Below are positions 1-10,912 of a stretch of 27,660 nucleotides of DNA, one piece after another. This DNA is from Rhizophagus sp. LPA8_4_AMF (taxonomy: Eukaryota > Glomeromycota > Glomeromycetes > Glomerales > Glomeraceae), in NCBI GenBank assembly GCA_021464525.1, contig JADRCO010000719.1, positions 1 through 27,660 of the forward strand, in the 5' to 3' direction. The notes beneath the pieces were generated by a model. It ran no database searches and was not told where the DNA came from. It worked only from the letters and a program-made list of their open reading frames with translations. Position 1 is the stretch's first letter, and the number at the start of each line of letters is the position of its first letter. The translations under genes and the position numbers were made by a program.

Positions 1-499
1 GATATATATTTAATATCATTACTATATCAATTCGTCATCGTTCAGAATTGTAAGTTTCTGTAAAGTACTAAAAATAATTCAAATCCTATATAACAAAATT
101 TCAAAATGAAATATCTCAGCTAATATTATACTTACAAAGATAATATAGATATCAAAATGTTCGTTTCAATAAGACAAATCTAACAAATTCAAAATTATTA
201 AAATCCAATTACTGGTTCTTAAGATAGCAAAATTTGAAGTCAAAAAGTTAATATAATTTTATATATTTGAAACTAGAATTTATTATAAGGTTTTATAAAA
301 TCAGATCTAAGTTTTTTTAGTATTATTCAGGATTCTTCTAGAATACTAAAAGTACAGGACTCTTATTATCTAAAACAGATCAGTAATAAAAAAATTATTA
401 AAATATTTCTAATAAACTCCATTCTATCTATTTCACTCTGCTAGAAAATTAAGTATTCTAAATTGCAAAATGGTATTATCTATACTCTCGATTTATGTC
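1..499. other. AT-rich stretch, no gene seen
   Basis: Both strands were read by eye. All frames are broken by frequent stops and I see no repeat, RNA gene or recognisable peptide. It may continue the degenerate sequence that lies to its right. Confidence 0.5.
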
Positions 500-985
500 T
501 GCATTATCTGCCATACTGTATATGCCATCCTTTAAAGATCTCCAATACTTTCAATAATGGAATTTTATATTTTGACAATTCTTCTAAATTGAATCAAGTT
601 TATTTCTGATTTTTTTATTGAAAAGATTTTATGAAATTCTCAATTACTTATATCTTTTATTTTAATTAATATATCAATTTCCCTATATAATATACCAATA
701 TTAAATAAAATATCATTCAGTGGATAAATGCAATCATATTCTTCATCTATAATTCTCTCAGAATTTAAATATTTCTAAAGAACATCTTTCACTTGTTCTT
801 GTGTTAAAATTTTTCTTTTTCATTTATTTTTTTATTAATAATTTTACTATTTTAATGATGAAATCACTAACCCAGTTTTTAAATCCACTCAAAAATTCTA
901 TCTTGATTTTATTTCTTTCCAATTTTTCAAGCCTCTTTTCTAATTTTCCATACTTATCAACTAAACTTACATATTTATATTAAAT
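500..985 (-). pseudogene. Unrecognised coding remnant, coiled-coil-like then a hydrophobic/charged domain
   Basis: Read on the minus strand from about 985 to 828, one frame gives a charged coiled-coil-like peptide (containing KYGKLEKRLEKLERNK) followed by an amphipathic tail (FKNWVSDFIIKIVKLL) and a TAA. From about 802 to 560 another open stretch begins KILTQEQVKDVL and continues with acidic and Ile/Leu-rich residues. The second stretch is interrupted by TAG (775-777 on the plus strand) and TGA (640-642). Both stops fit single transitions from CAG and TGG, which would restore a continuous frame. I do not recognise the family. The plus-strand ORF at 801-983 is the antisense shadow of this remnant. 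Coding origin is inferred from peptide character and from two stops explained by transitions. No start, intron or conserved catalytic motif is visible. Confidence 0.35.
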
Positions 986-1148
986 CTACTAATTTATCAA
1001 TCATAGCTTTTAAGAGAAAAATTGCTCTATTACTAAATATTCTTTAATTACTTATTATTTCATCAATGTTTCTGCTAGTTTATATTTCCATTCTTTCTTA
1101 TTCTTCTTTAAATTTCATTTCTATGTAATGGTTAATATTATTTTCTAA

Positions 1149-1340
1149 TATATTTATTGAATATACATATAATATGCCATTTTAATTATTAAATTGAATT
1201 TTTGAGAGGTAAATATGTAAAGTGTGATTATTTTATCAGAAGGATACCTTTGGATTAAGAATATTTTCCCATTATTATATGAAGTAAAATATATATATAA
1301 CTTTTACTTTTCATTCCATTATTATTGATATAGTGCTAAT
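1149..1340. repeat. Dispersed repeat, copy 1
   Basis: This segment closely matches 12899-13180. Shared stretches include GTAAATATGTAAAGTGTGAT followed by TATTTTATCAG, ACCTTTGGATTAAGAATATTT, and the terminal part CATTCCATTA..TTGATAT.GTGC. Copy 2 has roughly 90 extra bases in its middle. The left border of the kinase-like remnant on the minus strand falls at the end of this copy, so the repeat may mark the break point. No terminal inverted repeats or target duplication were identified, so the element class is unknown. Confidence 0.6.
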
Positions 1341-1772
1341 GCAACTTTTCAGCCTGTAAATCAGTACCATTTTTGATTTTCAATATTCCAATAAACAATA
1401 CATTCTTCAGGCCATTCAGTTGAATAAATTTTACCAAAACCTCCTCTGATAATATAAGTGAAGAAAGTAACATTTTGAAGTTTTTCAAAAAGTATCCATT
1501 CAAAAATATGTTTTATAATATACAGCATTAAGTTGTGAATGTTGTATTAATTCATCAATATCTTTATTTCCACTAGTCCAATTTTTAAAATTTAATTCAA
1601 ATCTTTTTGCATTACAAGATTGACACCATTTTTTTTCTGTGTTAGGTTTATTACATTCTCCACATATAACATATACTTTTTTTCTTTTTTCTATATCATC
1701 TATATAGATTATTCTATCATCAATCTCTTCTGATTTGATAGCAGAATCAATAGAAGAAATTGTAACATGTTT
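1331..1772 (-). pseudogene. Truncated protein-kinase-like pseudogene
   Basis: On the minus strand the peptide runs from an acidic leader (KSEEIDDRIIYIDD) into a zinc-like motif CGECNKPNT...WCQSCNAKRFELNF. Next come NWTSGN and a linker, then FEWI, IIRGGFGKIYSTEWPE (a glycine-rich P-loop of the kinase N-lobe) and KVALAL in place of the VALK strand that holds the ATP-binding lysine. This order is typical of the greatly expanded kinase-like family of Rhizophagus. It is dead for three reasons. A frameshift lies near 1500-1510 (the frame ends KTYF-stop while FEWI continues one base away). TGA codons lie at 1361-1363 and 1349-1351 (plus coordinates), both explained by CGA to TGA. The kinase domain stops before the HRD and DFG regions, where the dispersed repeat begins. 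The family call rests on motif order and I am fairly sure of it. Confidence 0.65.
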
Positions 1773-1892
1773 TAAATAAATGATTAAAATATATTTTATT
1801 TAGAATAAATGTGTAAGCATGATATATTAAATGTGATCTGATTGGCTACAAACACATGACACTCACATGACATAAATTTTATGTACTTTCTC

Positions 1893-2310
1893 CATCGTTT
1901 CCTACAAATAAAGAAGAAAAGAAACGTTAACGCGTTTCTTTAAGTTAATATTAAAAGGAATCCTCCACAATGTACTTACAAGGTTATTTCCAAAGGCTAA
2001 AAGTCCGTTCCCTACAAAATAAAGAAAAAAAGAAGCGCTAACGCGTTTCTTTAAGTTAAATGTCGAAAAGTACTTTCCCAAAGTTGACTTACGAGACCAT
2101 TTCCAAAGGCTAAGGGTCTGTCCCTACAAAATAAAGAAAAAGAAACATTGAGCACGTTTCTTTAAGTTAAAGTCAAATGGAACCTTCCCAAAATTGTCGA
2201 AAGTACCTTTCCATAATGGACTTACGAGATCATTTCCAAAGGTTAAGAGTCTGTTCCCACAAAATAAAGAAACAAAAGAAACTCCAACGTATTTCTTTAA
2301 GTCACCATTG
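1893..2310. repeat. Four-unit tandem repeat, each unit with a stem-loop
   Basis: Four diverged units share CCTACAAAATAAAG, the palindrome, AAGTTA, (T)GACTTACGAGA and CATTTCCAAAGGCTAAGAGTC. Each contains an inverted repeat AAAGAAACG/CGTTTCTTT. Arms: unit 1, 1918-1926 with 1933-1941 (perfect, loop TTAACG); unit 2, 2029-2037 with 2044-2052 (one G-T wobble); unit 3, 2139-2146 with 2156-2163; unit 4, 2275-2282 with 2291-2298 (imperfect). Spacing between palindromes is 111, 110 and 136 bases. The longer last interval holds a small internal duplication (GTCGAAAGTACCTTTCC). The array lies just upstream of the first recognisable exon of the dead oxygenase gene. It is locally GC-richer than its surroundings. 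No long open frame is seen, and function is unknown. Confidence 0.8.
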
Positions 2311-2400
2311 CAAACCTTTTCCTTAAAGATTTTTATATATCCCGCATCCTAGGGTTAGATTTAAGCATTATACTTTATATAAGAAATTATATTTTTTCAG

Positions 2401-3584
2401 GAAGCATTTGGATCAAAATCATATTGTCTTGGGATATTGTTGGTAAAAAATCTTCCTGAAGTTTACGTGGAAAAACGTGCTCGTTTGTTACGTGTAGCGT
2501 CAGTTTTCGCTTCCTTACCAGAAGAAATTAAAGAGAAAACTGTTGATGAACAAAGTTATTACAAAGGAGCTGTGGTAAAGAAATCTTTAACGGTAAAAAA
2601 GGTATGTGTTAGTAATTACACGTAATTTTCATGTATTTAATCTATAATTAAATATCATTTTTATTACATTCAGATACATTAAAAGGTTCATATTATGGTA
2701 ATCCAGAATATGATTATCCTGGTGCTACTGAAGAAGGACTGAGAGAATTCCCGATGTACTGTCATCCAAATATTTGGCCAAATGAAGATCTTCCAGAATT
2801 TGAAGAAGCGTTTAAGGATTTAGGATGTTTTATTATAGATGTTAGGAAATTGGTTGCTCGTGCATGTGATTCATTTGGTTAGTATGTTTACATAATATAT
2901 TCTTTCTTTTTTTTTCGTATTTATTATTAATAATAATCAAACAGTTTAACAAAGTTACCAAAAGCGGAACCGAATTACTTAGAAAGAATTATTGATGAAT
3001 CACAAGCCATCAGTGATCGTCTTTTACATTACTTTCCTATTCAAACAATAAATCAAAAGAACGATATTTATGATATTGATGATTCTTGGTGCGGATGGCA
3101 TACTGATCACTCATCACTTACAGGTAAATTGGTCTGTAAAAGACCTCGATTGACTGTCAAGCCTATATACATTTGCCTAAATTTTTTTAAATTTTTTTTT
3201 TTTTTTATAGGGTTAACATCATCGATGTTTGTTGATGAACGTGATCCTGCTTATCCTGAAATTGAATGTTCAGACAATCAAGTGAGACTTTATGTTAAGA
3301 ATTGAAACGATAAAATCATTAAAGTAATAATACCAAGGGATTGTTTAGCTTTTCAACTTGGTGCAGCCATGCAACTAGCTTCTGTTGATAATCTTCGGGC
3401 GACTCCTCATATGGTTAAGGTTATTTCTTCTAATATAAAAAGTGATATACCAATTAACGTTATAGCTAGAAATACTTTTGCAGTATTTATGCAACCTTCT
3501 TTAAATGAGAAAGTGGGTAATATTACTTTTGCTGAATTTGGACGAAAAATCATCAAACACATTGAAAAAAAAAATAATGTATAA
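2401..3584 (+). pseudogene. 2-oxoglutarate/Fe(II) oxygenase-like (isopenicillin N synthase-like) pseudogene
   Basis: Four exons are recognisable: 2401-2601, about 2673-2881, 2945-3123 and 3211-3584. Exon 1 gives EAFG...LGILLVKNLPE, an IPNS-type N-terminal region. Exon 3 ends in WCGWHTDHSSLT, which carries the H-x-D iron ligands. Exon 4 has LRATPHMVK (the distal His) and FAVFMQP. Known members are soluble oxygenases; the plant and fungal branch closest to this motif pattern is uncharacterised. Three faults are visible. First, exon 1 needs a frame change near 2565: the first frame gives SYYKGAVV, while a shifted frame gives CGKEIFNGKK and joins exon 2 (DTLKGSYYGNPEYD) in phase; a 7-base deletion would explain it. 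Second, TGA lies at 3303-3305 between YVKN and NDKI and is explained by CGA to TGA. Third, no first exon with an ATG is seen upstream. The donor GTATGT at 2882 is needed to keep exon 2 and exon 3 in frame. Confidence 0.8.
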
Positions 3585-3643
3585 ATTTGAATGATAAATT
3601 TAGTGATAAATATTCACAATTGAAATACTTAATATATTTAATG

Positions 3644-4194
3644 TCCCATCGGTATTATGTGTACACCGATATATTTTTTTGTAAATTTCTCCACCGGTAT
3701 AAAAAGTATAAAAAAGTATAAAATCCATTGGTGGATACGTCATACACAATGCGATAAGCCGGTCCGAAATGTGTGCCAAGTTAGTGTAGATCACAACTAT
3801 AATAGGAAGGTACGATGTTTAAGTGTCACTGGTCACGTGCAGGAGCAGAGTTCAAAACCACTAAAACCACTAATTATCTGAGGGACTTAAATTTTTTTAG
3901 TGGTCCAAAACTTATTTGTCACTCATTATTTGTCACCGAGATCGCCCTAACCTGGGCACACATTTAGGACGTGCATGAGATAAGCCTGTTATTCCATGGG
4001 TATCTAATAAATACACCGGGAGTTGGGAGCCCCCCGAGCATCGGTGTATTTATTAGATACCTATGGAATTAACAGGCTTATCTCATTGTGTATGACGTAT
4101 ACACCGATGGATTTTATACTTTTTTATACTTTTTTTATACCGGTGGGGTAAATTTACAAAAAAATTCATCGGTGTATGTATAATACCGATGGGA
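3644..4194. mobile_element. Palindromic MITE-like element with ~120-bp terminal arms, interrupted
   Basis: The left arm begins TCCCATCGGTATTATGTGTA at 3644 and the right arm ends TATAATACCGATGGGA at 4194. The arms match over about 115 bases with few differences, including the shared block GTATAAAAAAGTATAAAATCCAT and the CGTCATACACAATG block. After removal of the nested insert (3761-3974 and one copy of its flanking duplication) the palindrome continues inward through GATAAGCCTGTTATTCCATG to a 23-base loop at 4019-4041. The intact element was therefore about 325 bp and almost wholly self-complementary. It carries no coding sequence, as expected of a non-autonomous element. A clear target-site duplication was not found at the outer ends, so its superfamily is unassigned. 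It sits 60 bases after the dead oxygenase gene. Confidence 0.8.
3761..3974. mobile_element. Nested MITE-like insertion with 12-base flanking duplication
   Basis: Inside the palindromic element, 214 bases are bounded by imperfect terminal inverted repeats: GGTCCGAAATGTGTGCC-AAGTTAG at 3761-3784 and its reverse partner CTAACCTGGGCACACATTTAGGAC at 3947-3970. It is flanked by ATGCGATAAGCC (3749-3760) and ATGAGATAAGCC (3975-3986), which looks like a target-site duplication with one later change. The other arm of the host palindrome carries this sequence once, which shows the pre-insertion state. The exact duplication length (8 to 12) is uncertain. Lengths of 8 to 11 are typical of hAT- or Mutator-like elements. 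Confidence 0.7.
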
Positions 4195-4839
4195 TAAAAC
4201 AAATATTACAGCTGATTTCAAAAAGATCGGAGCACTTAGCAAATTTTAAAGAACTCGGAATATTCGGTAAAGCTCAAAATAAGATAAAATTATACCACTA
4301 TTCTCGGAACAGTACTCAAAATTTAGCGTATAATTTTTATTTTATATCAAACTTTACCGTTAGGAATACTGCGGCGGCCAATAGAAATTAATGCCACTAA
4401 TTAATATATTGGGTGTCAAAAATATCGTTTTAAATTTTTTTTTTCTTTTTTTTATATAATTAATTGCCTTTTTTAATTGTAATAATTAATGAATGAATGA
4501 ATGAATCTTTGTTTAAAATTAATAAAATGACACAATTTCCGCATTTGTTATCAAATCGGGTCATTTCCTTAATATATTTATGATGATCTGGGGATCAATT
4601 TTCTCATTTAGATTTTCATCGTCACTTGAATGTTAGAGAGTAATGTTTCACATTTTTCACATTGGATATATATTTAATTCCTTTTCAATTTAGGTCTTAT
4701 TTTTAAAAATTTAAAACTGATAAGATTAAATTAAGTGTTTTGTTTTCCTATTTTTTTTTATAAATATTAAAATTATTATTTTTTTTTTGGAATTATCCTT
4801 TTTTTATCTTTGGAATTACAAAAGAATTTAACGTTAATA
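4195..4839 (+). promoter_or_regulatory. Upstream region of the ABC exporter gene, with ATGA microsatellite
   Basis: This is the presumed promoter and 5' leader of the gene starting at 4840. It contains a short (AATG)n run at about 4488-4506, several poly-T tracts and an AT-rich leader. No specific factor-binding site can be claimed. An ORF at 4176-4391 begins inside the palindromic element and has no recognisable product. Confidence 0.35.
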
Positions 4840-7800
4840 ATGACAACAAAAAAAGAAACTGTTGGATCATCCGATGAAGACACCGCAGTAGTACAAATTA
4901 ACAATGATACGAATGATGCGAACATGGAGAAGGAACTTGATACAGTTCACGAAAAAGTTATAAATGAACAAGCCCATATAGAAAATAATAAAATATCATA
5001 TTGGAAATTATATAATCATGCTACGAAACAAGATTGGATTTTAATGATATTTGGTCTGATTTGTTCCAGCATTGCCGGTATCATTGTCGTAAGTATTTGT
5101 TTTTTTTTATTTAAACTAAGCAAATTTCTCAAAAATAAAAGAAAAAATTTATAATTTTTTATACTCGTTTTTTTTTATCTAGCCTTTGATGCCAGTTATT
5201 TTCGGACAAATAATTGATAACTTTAGTCAATTTCAAACCAGAAATATCACTAAAATTGAATTCTTAGATAAAACCAATTATTATACACTTCTTTTCGTTT
5301 ATTTTGCTATAGCTGCTTTTTTTGCCAATTATTTTTGTATGGCAAGTTGGGTCGCGACTGGAGAAAGGTAAAAATCATCAAATTAATATCACTCATTTTT
5401 TTTTTATCTTGTCTTATTTAATATAAAAAATATATGCATATATATTTATATTAAAAATAAAAATAGAATTACTCGAAGAATTCGTGAACAATATTTTCGT
5501 GCGGTCTTAAGACAAGATATCGCGTATTTTGATAAACTTGGTGCTGGTGAAGTTACTACGAGAATTACTAATGATACACATTTAATTCAAGATGGTATTA
5601 GTGAAAAGGTTTCAATGGCATTTTCCGTAAGTTTTTTAAAAATCTTTTTAACCCATTTTTTTCTTCCTTCTTTTTTACTGCGCCACTAACAAATTTTTTT
5701 TTTAAAAAAAAAGTTCTTAATGCAATTCTTCGCGGCTTTTACTATAGCATTTATAATAAATTGGAAAATGACTTTAGTAGTCTTTGTTACATTTCCTATG
5801 GTCGTGTTCAACGGTGGAATATTTAATAGATTTATAGTTAATTATAAAAGAAAGGTTTTGGATTATTATTCTAAATCTTCTATTATAGCAGAAGAATCAA
5901 TATCTACAATTAGAACAACTGTCGCATTCTCTCAACAAAAAAATGTTTCAAAACTTTATGACTCTAAATTAGAAGATGCTAAATCATTCGGCGTAAAATC
6001 CAGTACTTTAAGTAGTTTAAGCATTGGTACTACTGAATTTATTTTGAATGCAGCTTATTCTTTGGCTTTTTGGTTTGGTTCAACTCAAATTATTAATGAT
6101 GAGATAACTACAGGAAAAGTAAGTTTATATTATTATTTCTTTTTTTTTTATGCGAAAATAAAATAAAATAATATTAACTAAATAATAATTATCCGCATTA
6201 TATGTATACAGGTTGTTAGTGTATTCTTCTCAGTATTAATAGCATGTTTTTCTATTGGTCAAATAATGCCTGATATTATGGCAATTAATAACGCTAAAGG
6301 AGCTGGAGGAAAAATTTATGAAACAATAGAAAGAATTCCTCCAATTAATATTGAATCGAAGGAAGGTGGCAAATTAGATAATGTTAAAGGTCGAATTCAA
6401 TTAAAAAATCTTTCATATTTTTATCCTTCACGTCCCGAAATAAAAACTTTGAAAAATATATCTTTGGATATAGAACCTGGAACTACTGTTGCATTAGTTG
6501 GTCCTTCCGGTTCTGGCAAAAGTAATTTATTTATTTATTTTTATTAATTTCTTCGTAAATGTCGTTCCAATTACCTAAATGAAACTTTTTTTTCATTCCT
6601 AGGTACGATTGTATCACTAGTTCTTCGTTTTTATGATCCTATCGAGGGAGAGATTTTATTTGATGATCACGCTATCAAAGAACTTAATTTAAAATGGCTT
6701 CGAAGACAAATGAGTCTCGTGGGACAAGAACCCGTTCTTTTTAATACTACAATTGCGAAAAATGTAGCTCATGGATTAATAGGATCAATTTATGAAGATA
6801 TTAATGAAGATAAAAAACATGAAATGATCGTACAAGCATGTACAATGGCAAATGCTCATGATTTTATAATGTATTTACCTGATAACTATGAAACAAACGT
6901 AGGAGAAAGAGGATTTTTATTATCAGGAGGACAAAAACAACGTATTGCAATTGCAAGAGCGATCATAAAAGATCCAAAGGTTTTATTATTAGATGAAGCT
7001 ACTAGTGCACTTGATACTAAAAGTGAAAGTATTGTACAGGATGCTTTGGATAAAGCTTCAAAAGACAGAACGACGATAGTTATAGCTCACAGGTTATCTA
7101 CCATACGTAATGCTACAAAAATTGTTGTAATGAACAATGGTGAAATTGTTGAAATTGGTAATCATGATGAATTAATTCAAAATCCAGAAGGTGCTTATTC
7201 AAAATTAGTTTCAGCACAAAAAATTCAAAATGAAGAATCAAAATCAGAAGACATTGAAGAAGATTCTATAATTGAAAAAGATTATAGATTTTCAGAAGGC
7301 TTACGTAGGTCGTTTAGATGGTCAAAATCCGCCGCCGTTGATATTGAAGAAGGATCTAATACAGAATATCGTTATTCTATTTGGGAATTAATTAGAAAAA
7401 TTAGTAAAATTAATCATTCGCAATTGTATTTAGTATTTATTGGAATGACTGCTTCATCTATATGTGGTTTGGTTTATCCGGCATTTGCTATTATATATGC
7501 AAAAATTATAGATGCTTTCACGAAACCCAAAGATGAATTACGAAATGAGGCAAAATTTTGGTCACTTATGTTTCGTAAGCTGTTAAATTAATATATTTAT
7601 AAGGTGTTAAGATCTTTTTATACTTATATAAATGATTATAACTATTTATTTATATTTTTTTAGTTGCTTTCGGTTTTACTATTATGATATGCAGTTTTAT
7701 TGAAGGTTTATGTCTCGGAATAGCCGGAGAAAATCTCGTTCTTCGGATTCGTTCAATATCATTTTCTTCAATATTACGACAAGACATTAGTTTTTTTGAT

Positions 7801-9406
7801 GAAGAAGATAATAGTGTTGGCGCTCTAATCAATGTATTAACATCGAATGTAACAGATATTGGTGCACTGGCTGGTGTTACACTTGGTACTATCTCCCGAA
7901 CCCTTGCTACAATCATAGCGGGAATTATAGCTGCATTAATAATTGGATGGGAGTTAACACTTGTAATATTAGCAACGGTACCTTTGTTAATGGTCGCCGG
8001 TTATCTTAAATTTAAGATGATGGCGGGATTCAAATCACGTACACTAAAGGTTTATGAAAAATCGGCACAAATAGCGTGTGAAGGAACCTCTAATATTCGT
8101 ACTGTCGCTTCTTTAACAAGAGAAGAAGATTTATTAAAAATATATAGTAATATGTTGGATGGTCCAATGAAAGAAGGATATAATAATGCAATTTTTGGTA
8201 GTATAAATTATGGTTTTGCATCTAGTATGAATTATCTTACTAATGCTTTAGCGTTTTGGTATGGAGCTCGTTTGGTATGTATGTTATATAATATTTATTC
8301 ATTTATAAAAAAAAATATTCTTATTTATTTTTGTTAAAAAAATTTTTCTTTTTTTTTTATTATGATAGTTTGCGAATGGAGAATATGATGTATACAAATT
8401 TTATGCTGTGTTTATAGCAGGTAATATATATTTCATAATTTTTATTGTATACCAAATGTCAAATGTCATTCAACTTAAAAATTAAACGTTTTTAATTTCA
8501 GTACTTTTCGGAGCGATGTCAAGTGGAAAAATTTTTAGTTACGCGCCAGATATAACAAAAGCAAAAATTTCAGCAGAATCTATTGTAAAATTAATTGAAA
8601 GTGTTCCAGGAATAGATTCTTGGTCTAAAGATGGAAAAAATATTGACAATGTTAAAGGACATATCAAATTTTCTAATGTTTATTTTCAATACCCTACGCG
8701 TCATAATGTACCAGTACTTAATGACCTTAATTTAAACATTGAACCTGGTCAATTCGCTGCATTGGTTGGACCATCAGGATGTGGTAAAAGTACTACAATA
8801 GGATTAATTGAAAGATTTTATGATGTGATAAGTGGAACAATTCAAATAGATGGAGTTGATATAAGTGCTTTAAATGTTAATAATTTAAGAAAAAATATTT
8901 CACTTGTTAGTCAAGAACCTTCTTTATATGATATGACTATAAAAGAAAATATTTTATTTGGTTGTAAATCAGATCAAAAACCAACGCAAGCAGATATTGA
9001 AAGAGTTAGTAAAGAAGCTAATATTCATGATTTTATTATTAGTTTACCAGATGGATATGATACTTCTGTTGGTAATAAAGGAACTCAATTATCAGGTGGA
9101 CAAAAACAAAGAATCGCAATTGCAAGAGCATTAATACGTGATCCAAAAATTTTATTATTAGATGAAGCGACTTCAGCTTTAGATTCTGAATCAGAAAAAG
9201 TTGTACAAGAAGCTTTGGATAAAGCTGCAAAAGGTAGAACTACATTAGCAATAGCACATAGATTATCAACCATTCAACATGCTAATATTATATTCGTTAT
9301 AAAAGATGGAAATGTAGCTGAAAAAGGTACTCATCAAGAATTATTAGCAAAAAAAGGAATTTATTATAATATGGTACAAGATCAATATTTGGGTAAAATA
9401 AATTAA
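4840..9406 (+). CDS. Full-length ABCB-type exporter (P-glycoprotein/MDR-like), nine exons
   Basis: Exons: 4840-5088, 5183-5367, 5467-5626, 5714-6118, 6212-6521, 6603-7574, 7664-8274, 8369-8420 and 8502-9406. They join in phase to 1282 residues, the usual length for a full ABCB transporter. Order: about 65 acidic cytosolic residues, TMD1 (about 70-390), NBD1, an acidic linker (about 655-690), TMD2 (about 690-1010), NBD2. NBD1 has Walker [10 protein letters not shown] (430-438), Q-loop VGQEP, LSGGQ (543), Walker [13 protein letters not shown] (563) and H-loop IAHRLST. NBD2 has GPSGCGKST (about 1071), VSQEP, LSGGQ (about 1178), [12 protein letters not shown] (about 1198) and IAHRLST. Both ATP sites therefore look catalytically competent. 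Family members export hydrophobic compounds or peptides across plasma or vacuolar membranes; the substrate here is unknown. ATG 4840 is chosen because the frame upstream has no earlier ATG. All donors are GT and all acceptors AG. The exon 5/6 intron splits the last Ser codon of Walker A. Confidence 0.96.
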
Positions 9407-10537
9407 TTAAAAAGTTAATGTCTTTTTTAGAGTGAATAATTAGATTTTATAATTTTTCTATCATATCATTATTTTTAATAGATTAATTATTTTAATTGTT
9501 AGTATTTTAATATATTTATTAATTTCGAAGTTATTTTTAGCAAATTAATATACTGTAATGTTGAAACTTAATTTGCGAATTTTATAATAATAAAAAATTT
9601 TTATAATTAAGCGTAACGCGTATGTACAGTCGCTTGACAACTTTATCTAATTTCTCAGTTGTACTATCACACAATTTTTTCGTATTAGTGGAGTATCTAT
9701 TATTTGGGGAACTAGCCAGTTTTTTCCCTTCACCTATCATGGATGAATCCCATATAGTGCGTACATCGAGTATATGTTATCTCTTGGATATATAACGGAA
9801 TAAAAATTTTTGTAATTAATAAACAGCAATTTTTATTGGTAATTATCAGATGATGAGATTTGGGAATCTGTGATATGTATCGAATGATTTATACATTATA
9901 TAATAAATTTACTATTTTTTTTGCGATTGTTAAAAGAATCTTGATTTCTTAAATTGCTGCTTATTTATATCATGTAATTATTTTTTTAAAAAATCACGAT
10001 ACCTGCTATTCCAATCCTTTCTCCAAGCACCAGCGATTAAGGAAATGTGCTAAAGGCTCTCCAAGAATTAAATTTAAGGCCATGATAAGTATACTTTAAA
10101 AAGAGTACGTAATTTTTGATGTATAGTATACTAAAAATTTTTGATATCTTTATATATTACTCACATTCTCTCTTTTATGCCTCGTATTAGTAGCGAGTTT
10201 TATTAGAGCAGGTGTCGACGATATTATCGCCAGAAGCGATTAGTACTTCATTTTCACATCTTTACTACATATATGCAGATCAGCAGGTGTCTTTTTATTT
10301 AGGTTAAAAATAGAAAGTTGATAAATAAAAGTGCTTTTTATTATTAGCAATAATTAGTAAAGAATTGAGCTAAGCATTAATTAATACAAGATCATTTAGT
10401 TACATGTGTATTTATGAATACTGATAGCTTTAAAAAGGGATAATAATAATTTAATCTAATTCTACAATTCATGTTCTGAACAGTTTAATTTTTTTTTAAA
10501 TCATTTCAGTATAGAAAGTTCCAATATTTTCCAAATA
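9407..10537. other. Intergenic, 3' side of the ABC exporter, no gene seen
   Basis: The stretch begins with the AT-rich 3' region of the exporter gene; AATAAA-like signals occur within its first 200 bases. Slightly GC-richer patches lie at about 9600-9790 and 10010-10080, but their frames are short and broken and I recognise no product. No RNA gene was seen. Confidence 0.4.
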
Positions 10538-10719
10538 CAGTCAAACCTTTATATAACGATATGTCGGGACTCATGAAACAATTTAAAAAATATCGTTATA
10601 TCAAATTATACCGATATTTATATGTCCTCACATATAGTGGAAATTTAAAATTTTATCGGTATATCAAGTTTTTAATAGTGTATCGGTATATCGAATATCG
10701 GTATATCGAGGTCTGACTG
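10538..10719. mobile_element. Pogo/Tc1-mariner-type MITE with TA duplication
   Basis: The element starts CAGTCAAACCTTTATATAAC and ends ATATCGAGGTCTGACTG. Its ends are inverted repeats of about 20 bases, flanked by TA at 10536-10537 and 10720-10721. Internal sequence repeats the motif TATCGGTATATCGA and its complement several times. At 182 bp it has no coding capacity. CAGTC-type ends with a TA target duplication are typical of pogo/Tigger-like non-autonomous elements. Confidence 0.85.
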
Positions 10720-10912
10720 TACCCTGTGACGAAACACTTGGTATTTTTGGCGTCGATCCACAAAATTCAACGTGGATCTATATGAATTATTACATGGACT
10801 GATCTACCTAAAAATTTTATTGATGTACAGTAGATAATTATTTATTAATATTAATTTGCAAAAAAAATCTGTCATGTTTAATAAGAAATCTGTTCTATTG
10901 TACTTTTATTAA

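Noticed and set aside
801..983. Plus-strand ORF of 60 codons, Phe/Leu-rich
   Set aside because: It is the antisense of a charged coiled-coil-like remnant on the minus strand and has no coding character of its own.
1893..2310. CRISPR-like regular spacing in the tandem array
   Set aside because: Units are 110-136 bases with diverged sequence throughout. There are no short identical repeats separated by unique spacers, and the DNA is fungal.
3600..3881. Overlapping ORFs on both strands
   Set aside because: They lie across the left arm of the palindromic element and the nested insertion. The peptide is produced by the junction of two repeats.
4176..4391. ORF of 71 codons upstream of the ABC gene
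   Set aside because: It begins within the end of the palindromic element and shows no recognisable motif or conserved start. It is most likely chance.
7650..9273. Three minus-strand ORFs within the ABC exporter
   Set aside because: They are antisense shadows of the conserved transmembrane and ATP-binding regions.
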